Of a stretch of 64,000 nucleotides of DNA, positions 1-12,198 are shown piece by piece. The translations under genes were made by a program, and so were the position numbers. The DNA lies in the NCBI RefSeq assembly GCF_018812025.1, contig NC_063061.1, positions 37,341,366 through 37,405,365 of the forward strand, written 5' to 3'. Each line of letters starts with the position of its first letter. Positions within the stretch are counted from its first letter, which is position 1. Under the pieces are notes generated by a model. That model searched no databases. It was not told the origin of the DNA and saw nothing but the letters and a program-made list of their open reading frames with translations. Source of the DNA: Megalobrama amblycephala. Lineage: Eukaryota; Chordata; Actinopteri; Cypriniformes; Xenocyprididae.

Positions 1-380
1 TGATTCAAAACAAAAGATTCATAAAGCTTTGAAAGCTTCATGAAGCAGTGTTTTGAAACCGTCCATCAGTAGATATTGTTGAATAAAGTCATTATTTTGT
101 TTTTTTTTGGCACACAAAAAGTATTCTCGTCGCTTTATAACATTAAGGTTGAACCACTGCAGTCAAATGAACTGTTTTAAATATGTCTTTAGTAGCTTTC
201 TGGGCATCTGAAAGTGTTAAATGTCTTGTTGTCAATGCAGGCCTCACTGAGCCATCGGATTTTATCAAAAATATCTTAATTTGTGTTCTGAAGATGAACA
301 AAGGTTTTACGGGTGTGAAATGACATGAGGGTGAGTCATTAATGACAGAAATTATATTTTTGGGTGAACTAACCCTTCAA
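1..380. repeat. Repeat block B, copy 1 (partial)
   Basis: The text resembles 5190-5580, 41970-42230 and 63240-63630: a run about alpha 'cttcatgaagcagtgttttg', then 'gcctcactgagcc', then an end reading 'gggtgaactaaccctt'. The end looks like the terminus of a common fish foldback transposon. I see no coding potential. Copies differ by scattered substitutions, so this is an old dispersed or segmentally duplicated repeat. Confidence 0.6.
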
Positions 381-1884
381 GGTGCAGTAAAATTTGCTGC
401 TGTTTGGAGAATGAATTCCAGTAATTTCAATAAAAATCCACACAATCATTAATTTCATGTGTGGTCAAAAATTTCACTAAGTGTCCAAGTTGGTTACTCA
501 AATTCGCCAGATTTGACCAACAGAAAGCTGATTAAAAGTGACTCCTATGTGAGCTGCGTCATATAATATGTCGCTATATTGCTGATAATGATCAAAGGAC
601 CTTTTTGCCTGCGTGATTTCACAGAAATGCCACAAATGTGACTGCACTTGTACTCACGGCAACATAAAATCCAATCAATAATAAAATCTTCACAAGGTAC
701 ATTTGAGGTAATTAATCAGAAAAGTAAAAAGGTACAGCAGCTTTGTTTTCTGCTAGGCTTCTTTTTTCTCTTTTCAGGTGGATGATCCAGGCACTTCAAT
801 GATTTTCAGGTCTACAGGAGGATTTTTGTTTCAGCATACTAGGCCAAGATCCCTGCAAAGTACAAAATTTACTGTTAGTAACATTATTAAAGTGATAGTT
901 GTAAAATTGACTCAAAAGCAGATCTCAGGCATAATGCAGTCACCGTTCAATTTCATTGCATGAAACACAAACAGAAAAAAAATTGTGTAAATCATTCATG
1001 AATCAATTCAAGTCTCGTTCAATTCAATGCATCAATCTATGTAAAATGGATAAATATTCTAAGCTCCAAAAATGTCCAAGAAAAGATCCTAAAAAGTATC
1101 ATAAAAATTTCAAGCTCAAATGTCTTAAATTCAAATGCAAATGATTACGGCATAAGAAAAAAAGCATCTAGCATCATTGATGCCACACCTGTCATATTAT
1201 TTATATGAGTAACGTGAATGAGACTGGAGAGCACGAGGGAAGATTTTCAGAGAATGATGGATTAAATTTGTGTCTGTTTATCACAAATAGCTATTGTATG
1301 GCTTCTAAAACTAGGAATATAGTGTATGAATGGTTTTAAGTTATTTTGAAGTTTTCTATACCCAACCACTTTTGATAAATGGAAAAGAGCAGCTTAAAAT
1401 TAAATGAATATCCCTTTAAACTCACCACATTACAGCACCTTGTATACATTGATCATTGAATATCTCCCAGACTGTCATTGAAATTAGATTTACAGTAGGT
1501 AGGTAAAGAGTATACATTAAAAACACAAGTACACAGTCAAACATAGGCTACAATTTCACACAGAAAATAGTAATTCAGTACTTACATGTGGTTCAGGTAC
1601 TCTAACATATCGAGATTATTTCAGAAATGGTTGTTCTGGGAAAACAAAAGAACAAAGTTGATTATATCCAAGCACAACATTAAAAGATAAAAATGTATTG
1701 GCCAGTTAAGGGCTTTAAAAGGGTAACGTACTATTAGAGAGAATCTGTAGTAAATAAACAAAAACACCGAACTATATTAACCATTTGTGTTATTCTGTAT
1801 GTCTATTAATAACAAAAGCCAATGACGGCAGGTATCAGCTAAAATAGTAATGTTGGCAAACACAAACACAATTACGTTGAATGA

Positions 1885-1917
<33 letters not shown>

Positions 1918-2115
1918 AAGTTAATGAATTCCACTTGTAGCGTAAAGTTTATTAGATTCGTTAGCATCGCAGCTAAAACGGCTAAATCATTCTTAACGGC
2001 ATACTGAGAGGTAAACACAGTAAAAACGTACTAATGTATTATAAATTAAGATAATGTGTATGTGTTTGCACAAATAGTGAGTAGACTGAGTGTTTATATT
2101 TCGAGTTTACAAACC
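381..2115. other. Intergenic, no gene recognised
   Basis: AT-rich sequence. Short open frames near 778-1144 have no recognisable protein-like composition, and the first has no ATG. A 30-base A run is at 1887-1916. No splice-consistent exon chain was found on either strand. Confidence 0.5.
1887..1916. repeat. Poly(A) homopolymer
   Basis: Thirty consecutive A bases. It could be the tail of a retroposed sequence or simple slippage; no target duplication was identified. Confidence 0.9.
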
Positions 2116-2340
2116 TTATAACGGATAGCCGAGCAAACCGCGGATGCGGCGGCAGGCTTTGATGAGGGGAGCCGTTACTTTCAAATCCGATGATGATGAT
2201 GATGATGATGATGAGGTGAGATTTTTTGCGCGCGCGAGCAGCGCGAGGATCACTGAAGCGATGCAGCAGAGAAATAGCAGCAGTTCCGTGACAGCATAAT
2301 CATTTTTATCCTCCTCTTGTTTCTTCTTCAAATAATAATA
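2100..2340 (-). other. CpG-rich patch with an ATG-less open frame
   Basis: This short segment is richer in CpG (gcgcgcgcgagcagcgcg) than anything around it. On the minus strand it keeps an open frame of about 71 codons with a hydrophobic stretch followed by a run of Ser from a TCA/TGA microsatellite. There is no ATG anywhere in that frame before the upstream stop, so it is not a stand-alone gene. It could be a promoter or CpG-island remnant, or part of an exon whose partners I cannot see. Confidence 0.3.
2189..2213. repeat. (TGA)n microsatellite
   Basis: About eight GAT/TGA triplets in a row inside the CpG-rich patch. Confidence 0.9.
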
Positions 2341-2381
2341 ATAATAATAATAATAATTATTATTATTATTATTATTATTTA
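2331..2381. repeat. (AAT)n/(ATT)n palindromic microsatellite
   Basis: AAT repeats run directly into ATT repeats, forming a perfect small hairpin. A second (AAT)n tract is at 2473-2498. Confidence 0.9.
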
Positions 2382-2389
2382 AGCTTTAA

Positions 2390-2930
2390 ATTAATCTATA
2401 AAATATACAGAATAAATGTAGGCCTATGTAGGCTATAGGCTACTTAATCAAACTTAAGTATAATGATAAGTAAATAATAATAATAATAATAATAATAACG
2501 TTACATGTTCAAAGCTGTACATCTTATTGTGGCCTCACAGAACTTCCAGGTTCCACCAGATGCTGACTTTTAAAAAAGAGATCTTCCAGGAACCATGTAA
2601 ATGTTTACAGATCTTACAAGAACCCTTTTGTAGAATTTGAGTTCCTCTAACTTCCCCCAAAGCACTTCGAGGTCTCATGGTAATGAAAAGGTGACTCCAG
2701 AACCTCAGAACTGAATACAGAGTGCTTAAAGGATCCTATAAGTTCCTGCAAGAACTGTAAAGACTGTCAATGGTTCCACCAGTAACCCCACTATTGGAGA
2801 AAGAGCTTTGAGGCATTTAAAATACATTTTGAAGTTCCTTGAGTATCCAAAAGGATATTTGAGGCACCTTTAGTTTTTACAGTGCATGATGGTGACCTCA
2901 AACCAAACATTTTCAATAAGACATCCACAT
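2390..2930. other. Intergenic, degenerate AGAACC/GGTTCC-type repeat
   Basis: Repeated short phrases of the kind 'agaacctt', 'ggttcc' and 'agatctt' suggest an old, degenerate tandem or transposon sequence. No ORF or exon is supported. Confidence 0.35.
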
Positions 2931-3205
2931 CTAAACCTCTCAATAAGAACTGCTGTAGACGTGTGACAGAAATAAAGTCAGTCTGGTTAGTAATAAGTGA
3001 AGCTGGTAATGCTGTTTGTGGAGATGTTTAATCAGATCTTCAGAGATTTAATGTCTTTTATCTTCAGTTCATCTAAGGCTGTGGCTGAAGTCAGTTGTAG
3101 TTCTTGTGTTTCTCTTTTCTTCAGTGATTCTGCTTGTTACCAGCACATGTTCATCACTAAAGCTTAATTATCCCTTAATGAATCACTTAATTATATCATT
3201 AACTG
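2931..3205. repeat. Solitary right arm of the long-inverted-repeat family
   Basis: It contains 'gacagaaataaagtcag', 'tctggttagtaataagtg' and 'cagtgattctgcttgtta'. The same right-arm text is seen at 14400-14620, 49100-49380 and 54340-54600. The matching left arm is absent here, so this is a half-element. Confidence 0.6.
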
Positions 3206-3540
3206 TCAGAGTTGGAGCTAAACTCTGCAGGAATGTGGATCTCGAGGTCCGGATTTGAGGACCCCTGTTCTAGATCATGTATCTGCAAGTCTCAAGCAGA
3301 ATGCCAGTTGTCCATCAGTACCAATACACAGAACACTAGCGCACATACACAGATACACATGATTCACAGCTTCTTCAAGGTTGAAGTTGGCCCGAGCTTT
3401 AACTATAAACAGGAAAGATTCCCAAAACTTCCTGATAAGTTGTACTTTTCTCTCAGTGAGAGATACAGACAATATTCATTATTTTCCAGTGTTTGAAGAT
3501 GAAGAGGAAAATAAATGCTTTAACATAAGTTGAACTCCTT
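3206..3540. other. Intergenic repeat-like sequence
   Basis: The phrase around 3207-3270 (aaactctgcaggaatgtgga, then ggtccggatttgaggacccc) is repeated inverted at 51640-51700, so it belongs to a dispersed repeat. Open frames here are short and overlap on both strands. No gene. Confidence 0.4.
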
Positions 3541-5050
3541 CAAATAATTTAATATTTAGGATACATGTTGATTAATAACTTGATTATAAATCATTCAAAA
3601 GATATATATCGAAGCAGCAGTGGATTCCAGAATCACTTTCACTTTGATAGAATTAGACATGTTTATTTCTGTTCAACTTTATTTCTCAATGTTTATAAAT
3701 TCGTCCACAATTCAGTGCAACACATGCAGGACAGAAGTCATTGAAAAATGAGAACAAGTAAGAAAGAAATAAGGTTCAGGTCCAAAATTAATTTAAGGCC
3801 CATTCACACCAAGAATGCGATAACTGTAAAGATGACGATAAAGGTAGTTTTAAAAATTGCTCTAAATATAAAAGAACAGCACTGTCCACAGCAGTAACAG
3901 TATAGAGAAACGATATTGTTAGGATCATTTTCAGAACGTTTTTTTTTTTTTCCAGCTGTTGAATGATAAAACACTGACAGCCAATCAGAATCCATTCTAA
4001 TTTAATGGCTCGCGCATTTAAAATGGCAGCGGAGAAGTTAATCGGCGAGTATATCAAGTATACTTAAGTGTAATTTAAAAAAGACTGAAAGTATTCTTTC
4101 TTATTTTTAATTTAAAAGAATTGTAGTACACTTGAATAAACTGTTTTTGCAAGGGAGTCCATCGCATGCAATGACAAATGTTGACTGACGTCACAGGTTC
4201 ATAATGAGAATCCCTGAAATCAACATTGAAAAAATCAACTGATTTTAGGTTTTATTTAAAGTTTTGTTTTGTTTACACTCAACCATCACCAAAACTCTGT
4301 GTACCTACAGGTCAATTTGCACATGTACATATTCTTTTCAAAACTGTTATAGGTTTTTTAATTGCTTACACACTAAAATTGGTACTTGAGGCGACTCTGT
4401 GAATCCATTCACTCATTTATCTGATCAGGGGTGAGTTTCCCGAAAGCATCGTTGGTGAACCATGGTCGTAAGTCCCATTGAACTCTATTGGTAATGACCG
4501 AACTTGCGACCATAGTTCGCTTCGGGAAACGCACCCCAGACCAGTTCTGCTAAACTGCAATACCTAATTTGTTCACTTAGAAACCAAAAAATGCAGACCA
4601 TCAAAATAAAGTGTTATTTAATGTTTGTGCTCCCTCCACAGGTGAAGAGGGGAAGGTGATAAATATGTAAGAGCAACTGAAGGCCAGAAGAGGACGCTGC
4701 GAGTGCAGGTGAAAACAGTCTTTGACAGTCTTTGCAGCACGGACTTTTTGTCCTTGTGTTCAACACCCATATTTTTAAAACAAATTTAATTTGATCAACA
4801 GGTCTGGGATTCACTCCTGCTTTGTAATTCCCCATCTTTTAAGAAATCCCAAAGTTTTTTTTATTCAAAACAAGCCAATTTATTTCTACTTCTTGCATGT
4901 GGTTAGAGCTTTCTCTGATATGTCTGTTTTTCTGATCTGTGTTGATTGCTTTTATACAAAGGTTAAATCATATCACTTGATATACGAAGACAATAATTTA
5001 GACTTTAATATTTTATACTTTGAAAAATGCTTGCAGAGTTAGAGTTTTGT
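3541..5050. repeat. Repeat block A, copy 1
   Basis: Extended similarity to 22035-23345, 25070-25423 plus 30690-30790, 41510-41960 and 60280-62400. Shared phrases include 'aaatggcagcggagaag', 'ctgtgtacctacaggtca' and the GC-rich core 'agaagagg(g/a)cgctgcgag' at about 4686. This copy also carries a small MITE (4428-4537) absent from the other copies. No protein-coding frame is conserved between copies. Confidence 0.75.
4428..4537. mobile_element. 110-bp palindromic MITE
   Basis: Starts 'ggggtgagtttcccg' and ends 'cgggaaacgcacccc'; the interior is also nearly self-complementary. The block A copy at 22890 reads straight through 'ctgatcagaccag', which supports a precise insertion. The superfamily is not assignable from so short an element. 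Confidence 0.7.
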
Positions 5051-5099
5051 CAGACTTAAACCAGAACTTGGAAAATATTTATCTTCATTTTAAAAATGT

Positions 5100-5966
5100 T
5101 TCAAGCCTCTCAAATCCTAGTCTTAATGTTGTTTTTTTGAAACACTTATGATGTAACAAAGCCTTGTGTACTGAAATCACGTGACTTTGGCAGTTTGATA
5201 CATGCTTCGAACCACTGATTCGAAACAAAAGATTTGTAAAGCTACAAAGCCTCATGAAGCAGTGTTTTGAAATCGCCCATCACTAGATATTCTTGAATAA
5301 AGTCTTTTTTTATTTTTTGCTGTACAAAAAGTATTCTTGTCACTTCATAACATTAAGAAACAACTGTAGTCACATGAACTGTTTTAAATATGTCTTCAGT
5401 AACTTTCTGGGCATCTGAATGTGTTAATTTTCTTGCTGGTAATGCAGGCCTCACTGAGCCATTGGACTTTATCAAAAATATCGTAATTTGTGTTCTGAAA
5501 ATGAACAAAGGTCTTACGGTTGTAGAACAACATGAGGGTGAGTAATTAATGACAGAATTTTCAGTTTTGGGTGAACTAACCTTTTAACAGTCTTCAATCA
5601 GCCTGAGAGTTTGTCTGAGAAAGTTAGAGAAGAGCAGAAGCAGATGAAGTGATGATAATAACAGAGCAGAGTTTATTGAATAATCTTAGTTGCATATGGT
5701 TCAATGCTCAGACTTCATCTAGATGTTACATTACTCAATGCTCTGACTTTGTCTGACCAGTACAATTCCAACAAGTGTCATTATACCAAGGGAAAAACAA
5801 TGGAAAATTACTGCTTCACAACATCATCCTGTGACGATAAAAACCTTGAAATGGAGACATTCTCTTATCTCCTACCCGTGAAGACAAACATCCCTTTAGA
5901 CCACACAATCATAAGATTTAAAGAAATAATAAGTAATATACTGTAAAATATAAAAACATTAAATTA
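5100..5966. repeat. Repeat block B, copy 2 (long form)
   Basis: Nearly identical to 63160-64000 over at least 830 bases, and to 1-380 and 41965-42300 over shorter stretches. It contains an ATG-initiated frame at 5704-5946 that is also open at 63743-63955. Most of the block has no coding features. Confidence 0.75.
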
Positions 5967-7330
5967 CATGAATGAATAATAATAATGATAAAATGAATAA
6001 ATGATGTAAATAATAATAATATTAATAAATGATAAATCAAATGACAACTACATAAATGACCAATGATTATAAATGATTATGAAATTAAATATAAAAACAA
6101 TAATAAAATATGAAGAAAAGAAAACACCAATGTATCAACACTCTTATGGTAATTGTGGTAGATTTTCCCCTGCACACCTGTAGTTTACTTGAGTCGTCCC
6201 ATAATCGACGTTTAAATAATTTATACTCTAGCGCGTCTCCTAATCGTCATCAGCTGAGTCGGTCAACGTCTTGACCCTTTTGACATGAGTGTTGATTTAA
6301 AATAATGTTTATTTGTAATTTACGGTTATTCAAAAAAAAAATTAGCTGCTTGCTGATGATATTTACGTTTGCAAACTTAAAAAAAAGAGGCAATCAGTTG
6401 CCTCAAATTTTTTGAGTTAGTAGAACTTATCCGGGTTTACAGTGCATGTTACTTGTCCAGTTATTGGATACATTGAGCACCTTGGCATACATGTGCGCTA
6501 AAGGCAATGCCAAATTAACATCTCCGTTGTGAGGTTCCAACCATAGATGGAAATATTAAATCTGAGTTCAATAAATCAGTAAGGAACCAACACAGTAAAG
6601 TATCATGGCAATATGTTAGCACCGTTTAGTGTGATAGTTAACCAAAATTATCCATAGACCTGGCTTTATTTGATATTCAGGCTTAAACCCTGTATGTGAT
6701 TTGAACCTCAGTACCCCTGTACGTGTGTGGACTGAAAGCAAAAACAAATACTGAGTGCACATAGTTAGAGTCCAACTTAGCCGATATTCAGGGTGGTGTA
6801 CCCATAAATCATCCTGAACGGATGTAAAGCCCATTGCTTATATAGCTCTGTCATGTGACAAAAATTCTCTAATTGTGACCTTGAAAGCCCAGAATGTATC
6901 TGTTCTTGAAATGCCTCAGCTGATTGTTCTTAAAATGTCTCTGTAGTTTGTTCTTCCAGAAGAACCATCTTGAAGTTGAAGATTTTGAAGTCCTGTCTCT
7001 CTGACTGCAGTTCCTGTTATTCTGATTGTCAGTGTTGTTGTCACAGAGTGTCCTCGGCGTGATAGGCTTGAACTCTCTCAGTGAACTTCTGTCGATCTGC
7101 AACAACAAAAACAAAAGAAAAGAAAACTTTTTGAAAAACAAGTTTGTTTAAATCTTGCAGGAATTATTTTGACTCCCTTATAGCGATATAGACAGATATC
7201 TCAGAGACTGTGTGGCGACTAAACTGTAAACTACCCATTAGCCCCCACCCGCCATATCGTCATCATAGGGTTGCCCCCAAAGTCACTAAAGGACAAGGTT
7301 CTTTTCACCGGTTTCATTTAACTCATAAGG
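5967..7330. other. Intergenic, no gene recognised
   Basis: The first 150 bases are AAT/ATA-rich. The rest has no recognisable ORF, exon set or named repeat on either strand. Confidence 0.4.
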
Positions 7331-7748
7331 TTTGGGAGTATGAGCTAATTTACAATGATTAATATCAATGTCCATTTAGTCTTGCCTAATAATTTTACAG
7401 CTTTTAAAGATTTTACAGATTTTACAGCTGAAGGGGTGTCTAACAAAATTACAGGAACCATCTTGGTTTTAAACTTGAATGCCATTTCTTAATGTAAATC
7501 ATTTACCCTGACACAATACTATTTCCATGTCCACCCTCTGGAGACAATTTCCATGCTGACATTAAATTCATCTGCTTCAGCAAGATCTGTGCCTTGCAAT
7601 GACATTTTTTACATTCCCAAAACATTCAGAGACGGTCATAACCTCCACAGAACATTCAGGATGTTCTCTGTATGTTCAGAGACCCATAATTTATTTGAAA
7701 CAAGCATGCTTTGAAACACAGTTTGAGCAGCCAGAAAAAACTCTAACA

Positions 7749-8466
7749 TTAAAGGGATAGTTCACCCAAAAATGAAAATTTGATGTTTATCTGCTTACCC
7801 CCAGCGCATCCAAGATGTAGGTGACTTTGTTTCTTCAGTAGAACACAAATGATGATTTTTAACTCCAACCGTTGATGTCTGTCAGTCAAATAATGCTAGT
7901 GGATGGGAACTTCTACTATAAGAGTAAATAAAACTTGCATAGACAAGTCCAAATTAAACCCTGCGGATCGTGACGACACATTGATGTCCTAAGACACGAA
8001 ACGATCAGTTTGTGCGATAAACCGAACAGTATTTATATCATTTTTTACCTCTAATACACCACTATGTCCAACTGCATTCAGCACTCGCTTAGTGAGGTCT
8101 GATCGCGCTCTGACAGCAGCAGTGATGTATCACTCTCATTGAAGCAAAGAGCGAGACATCACTTCTGTTGTCATGATATAAATACTGTTCGGTTTATCGC
8201 ACAAACCGATCGTTTCATGTCTTAGGACATCAATGTGTCGTCACGATCCGCAGGGTTTAATTTGGACTTGTCTATGCAAGTTTTATTTACTCTTATAGTA
8301 GAAGTTCCCATCCACTAGCATTATTTGACTGACAGACATCAACGGTTGGAGTTAAAAATCATCATTTGTGTTCTACTGAAGAAACAAAGTCACCTACATC
8401 TTGGATGCGCTGGGGGGTAAGCAGATAAACATCAAATTTTCATTTTTGGGTAAACTATCCCTTTAA
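7749..8466. mobile_element. 718-bp foldback transposon with TTAA ends
   Basis: Arms 7749-8040 and 8174-8466 are almost perfect reverse complements, about 292 bases each, around a spacer of about 133 bases. The outer ends read TTAAAGGGATAGTT and the complement. TTAA at both edges and the AAAGGG start fit TTAA-targeting families (T2/Kolobok or piggyBac-type MITEs); this assignment is inference. It has no transposase, so it is non-autonomous. It is absent from the equivalent position near 17300. Confidence 0.85.
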
Positions 8467-9640
8467 AATGTCAAGAATCAAGAGCCCATCTAAAGCAAAC
8501 ACTCACCTCCATAATGGTGACTTCAAACTTGATTATTTTCAATAAAACATCAACATCTAAACTTATGTTAATTCTGATTAAGTAGTTTTGTATGAAAGAA
8601 ATAAAGTCATGCTGGTTTGAAATAAGTGTGGATGGTGAGATCTAGAGCAGTGCTTCTCAAACCTGTCCTGGAGGACATTTTGTCCATCTCTCTATATCTG
8701 ACACATCCAGTCAGTAATGAGCTCATGAGTTGAATCAGGTGTGATAGATATCAATTAGATATTAAAGGAATATAAATTAGGATGTTTTACTTTAATTTTA
8801 CAGTTTTTGTTTGGTACCCGCTTTTGCTAGTCTTTGATCATTTTATAAAAATGTTTTTTTTTTTTTTTTTTTTTAAATCTTTTTAATGCCAGGGCATTTC
8901 ACCCTTTTCTTAAAGTTTTTTATTTATTTATTTTTTACAGTGTACACTGTCTCAGTAAACAAGATCTTGCAAAGAAAATGAACCGAATAAGAACCAAATC
9001 CTTTGTACAACTTCCCAGAAATGATGGTATTTATGTCTGTAAGACAAGTCCTATAGGAAACTTATAGGAATGGTTTCAAAATATGATAGACATTCTAATT
9101 AGAATCCCGTACAGTTTTCATTCTGGAATCCTTTAGGATTTTTTGAAAAGGGCATGGTGCCAAAGACGTCACCTGGTAACGTTCCCAGAGACGGTCACAA
9201 TGTGGAGTTCTTTTAAGGATTGGGGAACGTTATTTGGTGGACCTTCATAGGGGACTGTTACTATAGGACGTTCTGTTAACTTACCAAATGTCCTCTTTGT
9301 AACGTTCTTATGTGACCATGAAATAACCAAAATGGAACGTCCCCCTAAAGTCATATAAGGAACCTTGAACTGCAGCACTTTCAGTATTTTCTGTAAAGAT
9401 TCAGAATTTTCATCACCTTTAGAGAACTTTTAGGGAACATTGTGTAAGGTCATGAAAAGGTCGCCTTCTACGTGGTTAAATAATGGAAGAGCATCTACTC
9501 GTGTTAGTCCTGCCCTGTCGTTCCTTTCATTTAAAATCATATCTTACACTAATAATTTATTCATTAAAACTGATTATTATTCTGAAGGAGAAACATTTAT
9601 CGTGAGTGTTTCAAGTTTGACTTCACAAAGTTTCCTTGTT

Positions 9641-9711
9641 GAACCCACCCCTTTCTGAACAGACACAAAAGGAACGGAAACATTGTGATTTCATTCTGTT
9701 CCCGACACACG
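9641..9711 (+). promoter_or_regulatory. Conserved proximal promoter/5'UTR of gene A
   Basis: The roughly 70 bases before the ATG are nearly identical in all four paralogs: 'acccacccctttctgaac', an A-rich TATA-like 'cacaaaagg', then 'ggaacggaaac' (9671-9681). The last motif is one base from the IRF/ISRE pattern GAAANNGAAAC. Conservation is what is seen; interferon-type control is inference. Confidence 0.5.
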
Positions 9712-12198
9712 ATGGATCTGCGAGTCTCTGTCGTTCTTCTTTTCATTTTTCTCACTGGAGGTACAAAAACAGCAAGTATTGAATGTATTATTTGGTACAC
9801 AGAGATCACTGAATGTCTCTCTCTGTCTTTAAGGATATTCTCTCAAGTGTTACGTGTGTGTGACTGATTCATGGGGTTACTGTAAAACAAAAGTGGAGAC
9901 ATGTCCAGATTATTGTTCTTCAATTTCAACATGTTCAGCAAGTGTACCAGGTAAGTCCAGTGTGATGTGGAAATTTACATCTGTAGTTTACTGAAAGTTA
10001 ATCTCATCACATAATTCTAATTGTTTGTGTATTGCAAGAGGAACATGATTTCTGGAATTGATTCTTTAGCCTAATTAGAAAGTTTGTCCTTTTTGCAGGT
10101 TACGAAAACATCACCCTCACAATTAAAGGGTGTACAAGTCAGTGTCAAAGTACGAAAGCAGAGATGCCAGATGGTACGAAAGTGGAGCTCCGCTGCTATA
10201 AAAGTGACTTTTGCAATGCAGCCTTTGTATCCAGAGCAGCAGGTACTGGCCTTTATTTGGCTCCCCCAACACTGCATGCGTTTTTTTTTTTTTTTTTTTT
10301 TAAACAGATTTAATTGGTCGGCAATGAACACACGTCAAACCTAAACAGGCCCAGTGCGGGCTTGCCCAGGCGAGGCCCACAGCTTTGGGTTCACTGCGGT
10401 CTCTCTGTGAGCAGCACATACTGGACTGCCTACATTAAGCCCATGATGGGCAGCCCGTTTGGGCCCAGAGCAACTTTTGTACCTTTGGGCCCATGCAGGT
10501 TTTGTGTAGGCAGCCCACTTTCATTTCCCACGCTCCGTTTGGCTGCTCTTCAAAATTTAATGTGAAATTCAATATTATAATAAAAATTACTGACGAACTA
10601 CAGTAATTCATATTTTTATACAGAAAAATTACTTTTTTTTTTCAACAGTATTTTTCTGTTTTATTAAATTACTTTCAAATGTATGTAAAATTACAAAAAT
10701 AATCTGTAATTAATACAATAACAAAACAGTTAGATGATAAAACGGCCAAAAGACTGGCAGCAACGGCTACCAAACAAAAAACATAAAATGAAAGTAAAAT
10801 CTCCTTATTTAAATAAGCTGAAAACACTGTCACATGACCAGCATTAAACGCTGACAGTTTGACTATTTCTTTCATACAAAACTTTTAGATGTTGATGTTT
10901 CATTGAAAATAAAGAAATTTGAAGTCACTGTTATGGAGGTGAGTGTTTGCTTTAGTTAGGCTCTTGATTCTTGACTTTTCAGCATCAGTTTTTCTTTGGC
11001 TGCTGTAACTGTTTCTGAAGCGCATTTATTATAGCAAAAATTGATTACTTATTGATTATTTAGTGGCCTGATTCACTGATCTCTGAGTATGTTACCTGTT
11101 AGTTTTACAGCAGCCTTATGATATGAAATTATCAGATAAAATTGAATAGTTTTTTATTCATTATATAGAAAGTGTTTTGAGCTTTGTATTTTTAGACTCA
11201 CTCAGACATAAAGAATGGTGACAATAAACAAAAATCTTTTTTTATGACTTCAGTAGCTTGTTTTGTGATGTTCAGAGTTGAATAATTTCTGCATAATGAG
11301 AAAAACAGTCAAAACAATAAAGAAAGCCAACAGTTCACGCAGTGTTACTCTAAGGCTACTATTAAAAATGATTAAACTGATCAGGCTCTCACATGATGAC
11401 TGAATCATCAATAAGTAATCATCACAATTTAATCAGTTGTTTTTCTCATAACCTTTCCCATAATAAACTTGCTTCAGAAACACACAGTCACAACAGCCAG
11501 TGAAAAATGAAAGCTAAAAAGTCAAGGATAAGCAAATGCTCTCCTCCATAACGGTGACTTCAAACTTATTACGTTCAATAAAACAAAAACATCTAAACCT
11601 CAGTTAATAATAGCTTTGAATGAAAGAAATAAAGTCAGAGTGGTTTGTAATAAGTGAAGATGCAGAGATCTAGAGAGATCTGTTAGAGTTTAATGTGAGG
11701 TTATCATTGTGCTGGAGAGTAGCTCCTGTGCTTCAGTCAGTGATGATCCAGAAACACTGATGATCTGCTGCATGTTGCTTCATTTAAAGACAGTAACTGT
11801 GTAGCTGCTGATGCAGTGATAGTTATATTAGCTCATGTGTGATTTACTCTTGTTAGCTGACTGTTAACTAAAAGAGATTTATAGAGAATGATTTAGGATA
11901 TTTTACATTTTTTGTTTGGCAGATGCTTCTGCTAGTCAATGACCGTTTCTTTTTATTGATCTTTACCCATTATTTTCATGAAGGGTAAACGTTTGTCTCT
12001 CTGTGCTGCCAGATTTATTGTTGTAGATTAATAGTGAGGGCTGTCTGCTGGGGGCCTGTAAAAAAGGGCCAGTTACTCTTGTTTGCAGGGTAATTAATAC
12101 TCATTTCTTTATCATCTTGATTAGATGGAGATGGAGTGTTTAAGGGAAGCTTCCTCCTGCTCTTCTCTCCTCTGCTCTTCTACTTCCTGTTTCAGTGA
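9712..12198 (+). CDS. Ly6/uPAR three-finger GPI-anchored protein, gene A
   Basis: Four exons joined by GT-AG phase-1 introns: 9712-9760, 9834-9950, 10099-10242, 12125-12198 (384 nt, 127 codons plus stop, no internal stop). Exon 1 encodes a hydrophobic signal peptide (MDLRVSVVLLFIFLTGG). Exons 2-3 encode one Ly6/uPAR domain opening LKCYVC and closing CYKSDFCNA, with an N-glycosylation sequon (ENIT). Exon 4 gives a short spacer then a hydrophobic GPI-type tail ending in FLFQ, so the product should sit on the outer cell surface. Oddities: the usual CC pair near the domain end reads CY, which should leave the last Cys without its normal partner, and exon 4 has an in-frame GATGGA duplication. The ligand is unknown. 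Introns 1-2 are short (73 and 148 bases); intron 3 holds a long inverted repeat. Start chosen because all four paralogs share this ATG. Confidence 0.85.
10868..11628. repeat. Long inverted repeat inside intron 3 of gene A
   Basis: The left arm (10868-11036) reads 'ttatggaggtgagtgtttgc' and so on. The right arm (11458-11628) contains its approximate complement 'ctctcctccataacggtgac'. The spacer is about 420 bases. The same family is in intron 3 of genes B and D and, in longer forms, at 13190-14675, 42307-43516 and elsewhere. Confidence 0.65.

Noticed and set aside
2116..2331. 71-codon minus-strand frame with a hydrophobic segment and poly-Ser
   Set aside because: There is no ATG in the frame, upstream codons are microsatellite and then a stop, and the Ser run is a TCA microsatellite. 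Kept only as a CpG-rich patch.
10084..10344. Open frames over exon 3 of gene A on both strands
   Set aside because: They are shadows: the plus frame is not the exon's reading frame, and the minus frame runs through intronic poly-T.
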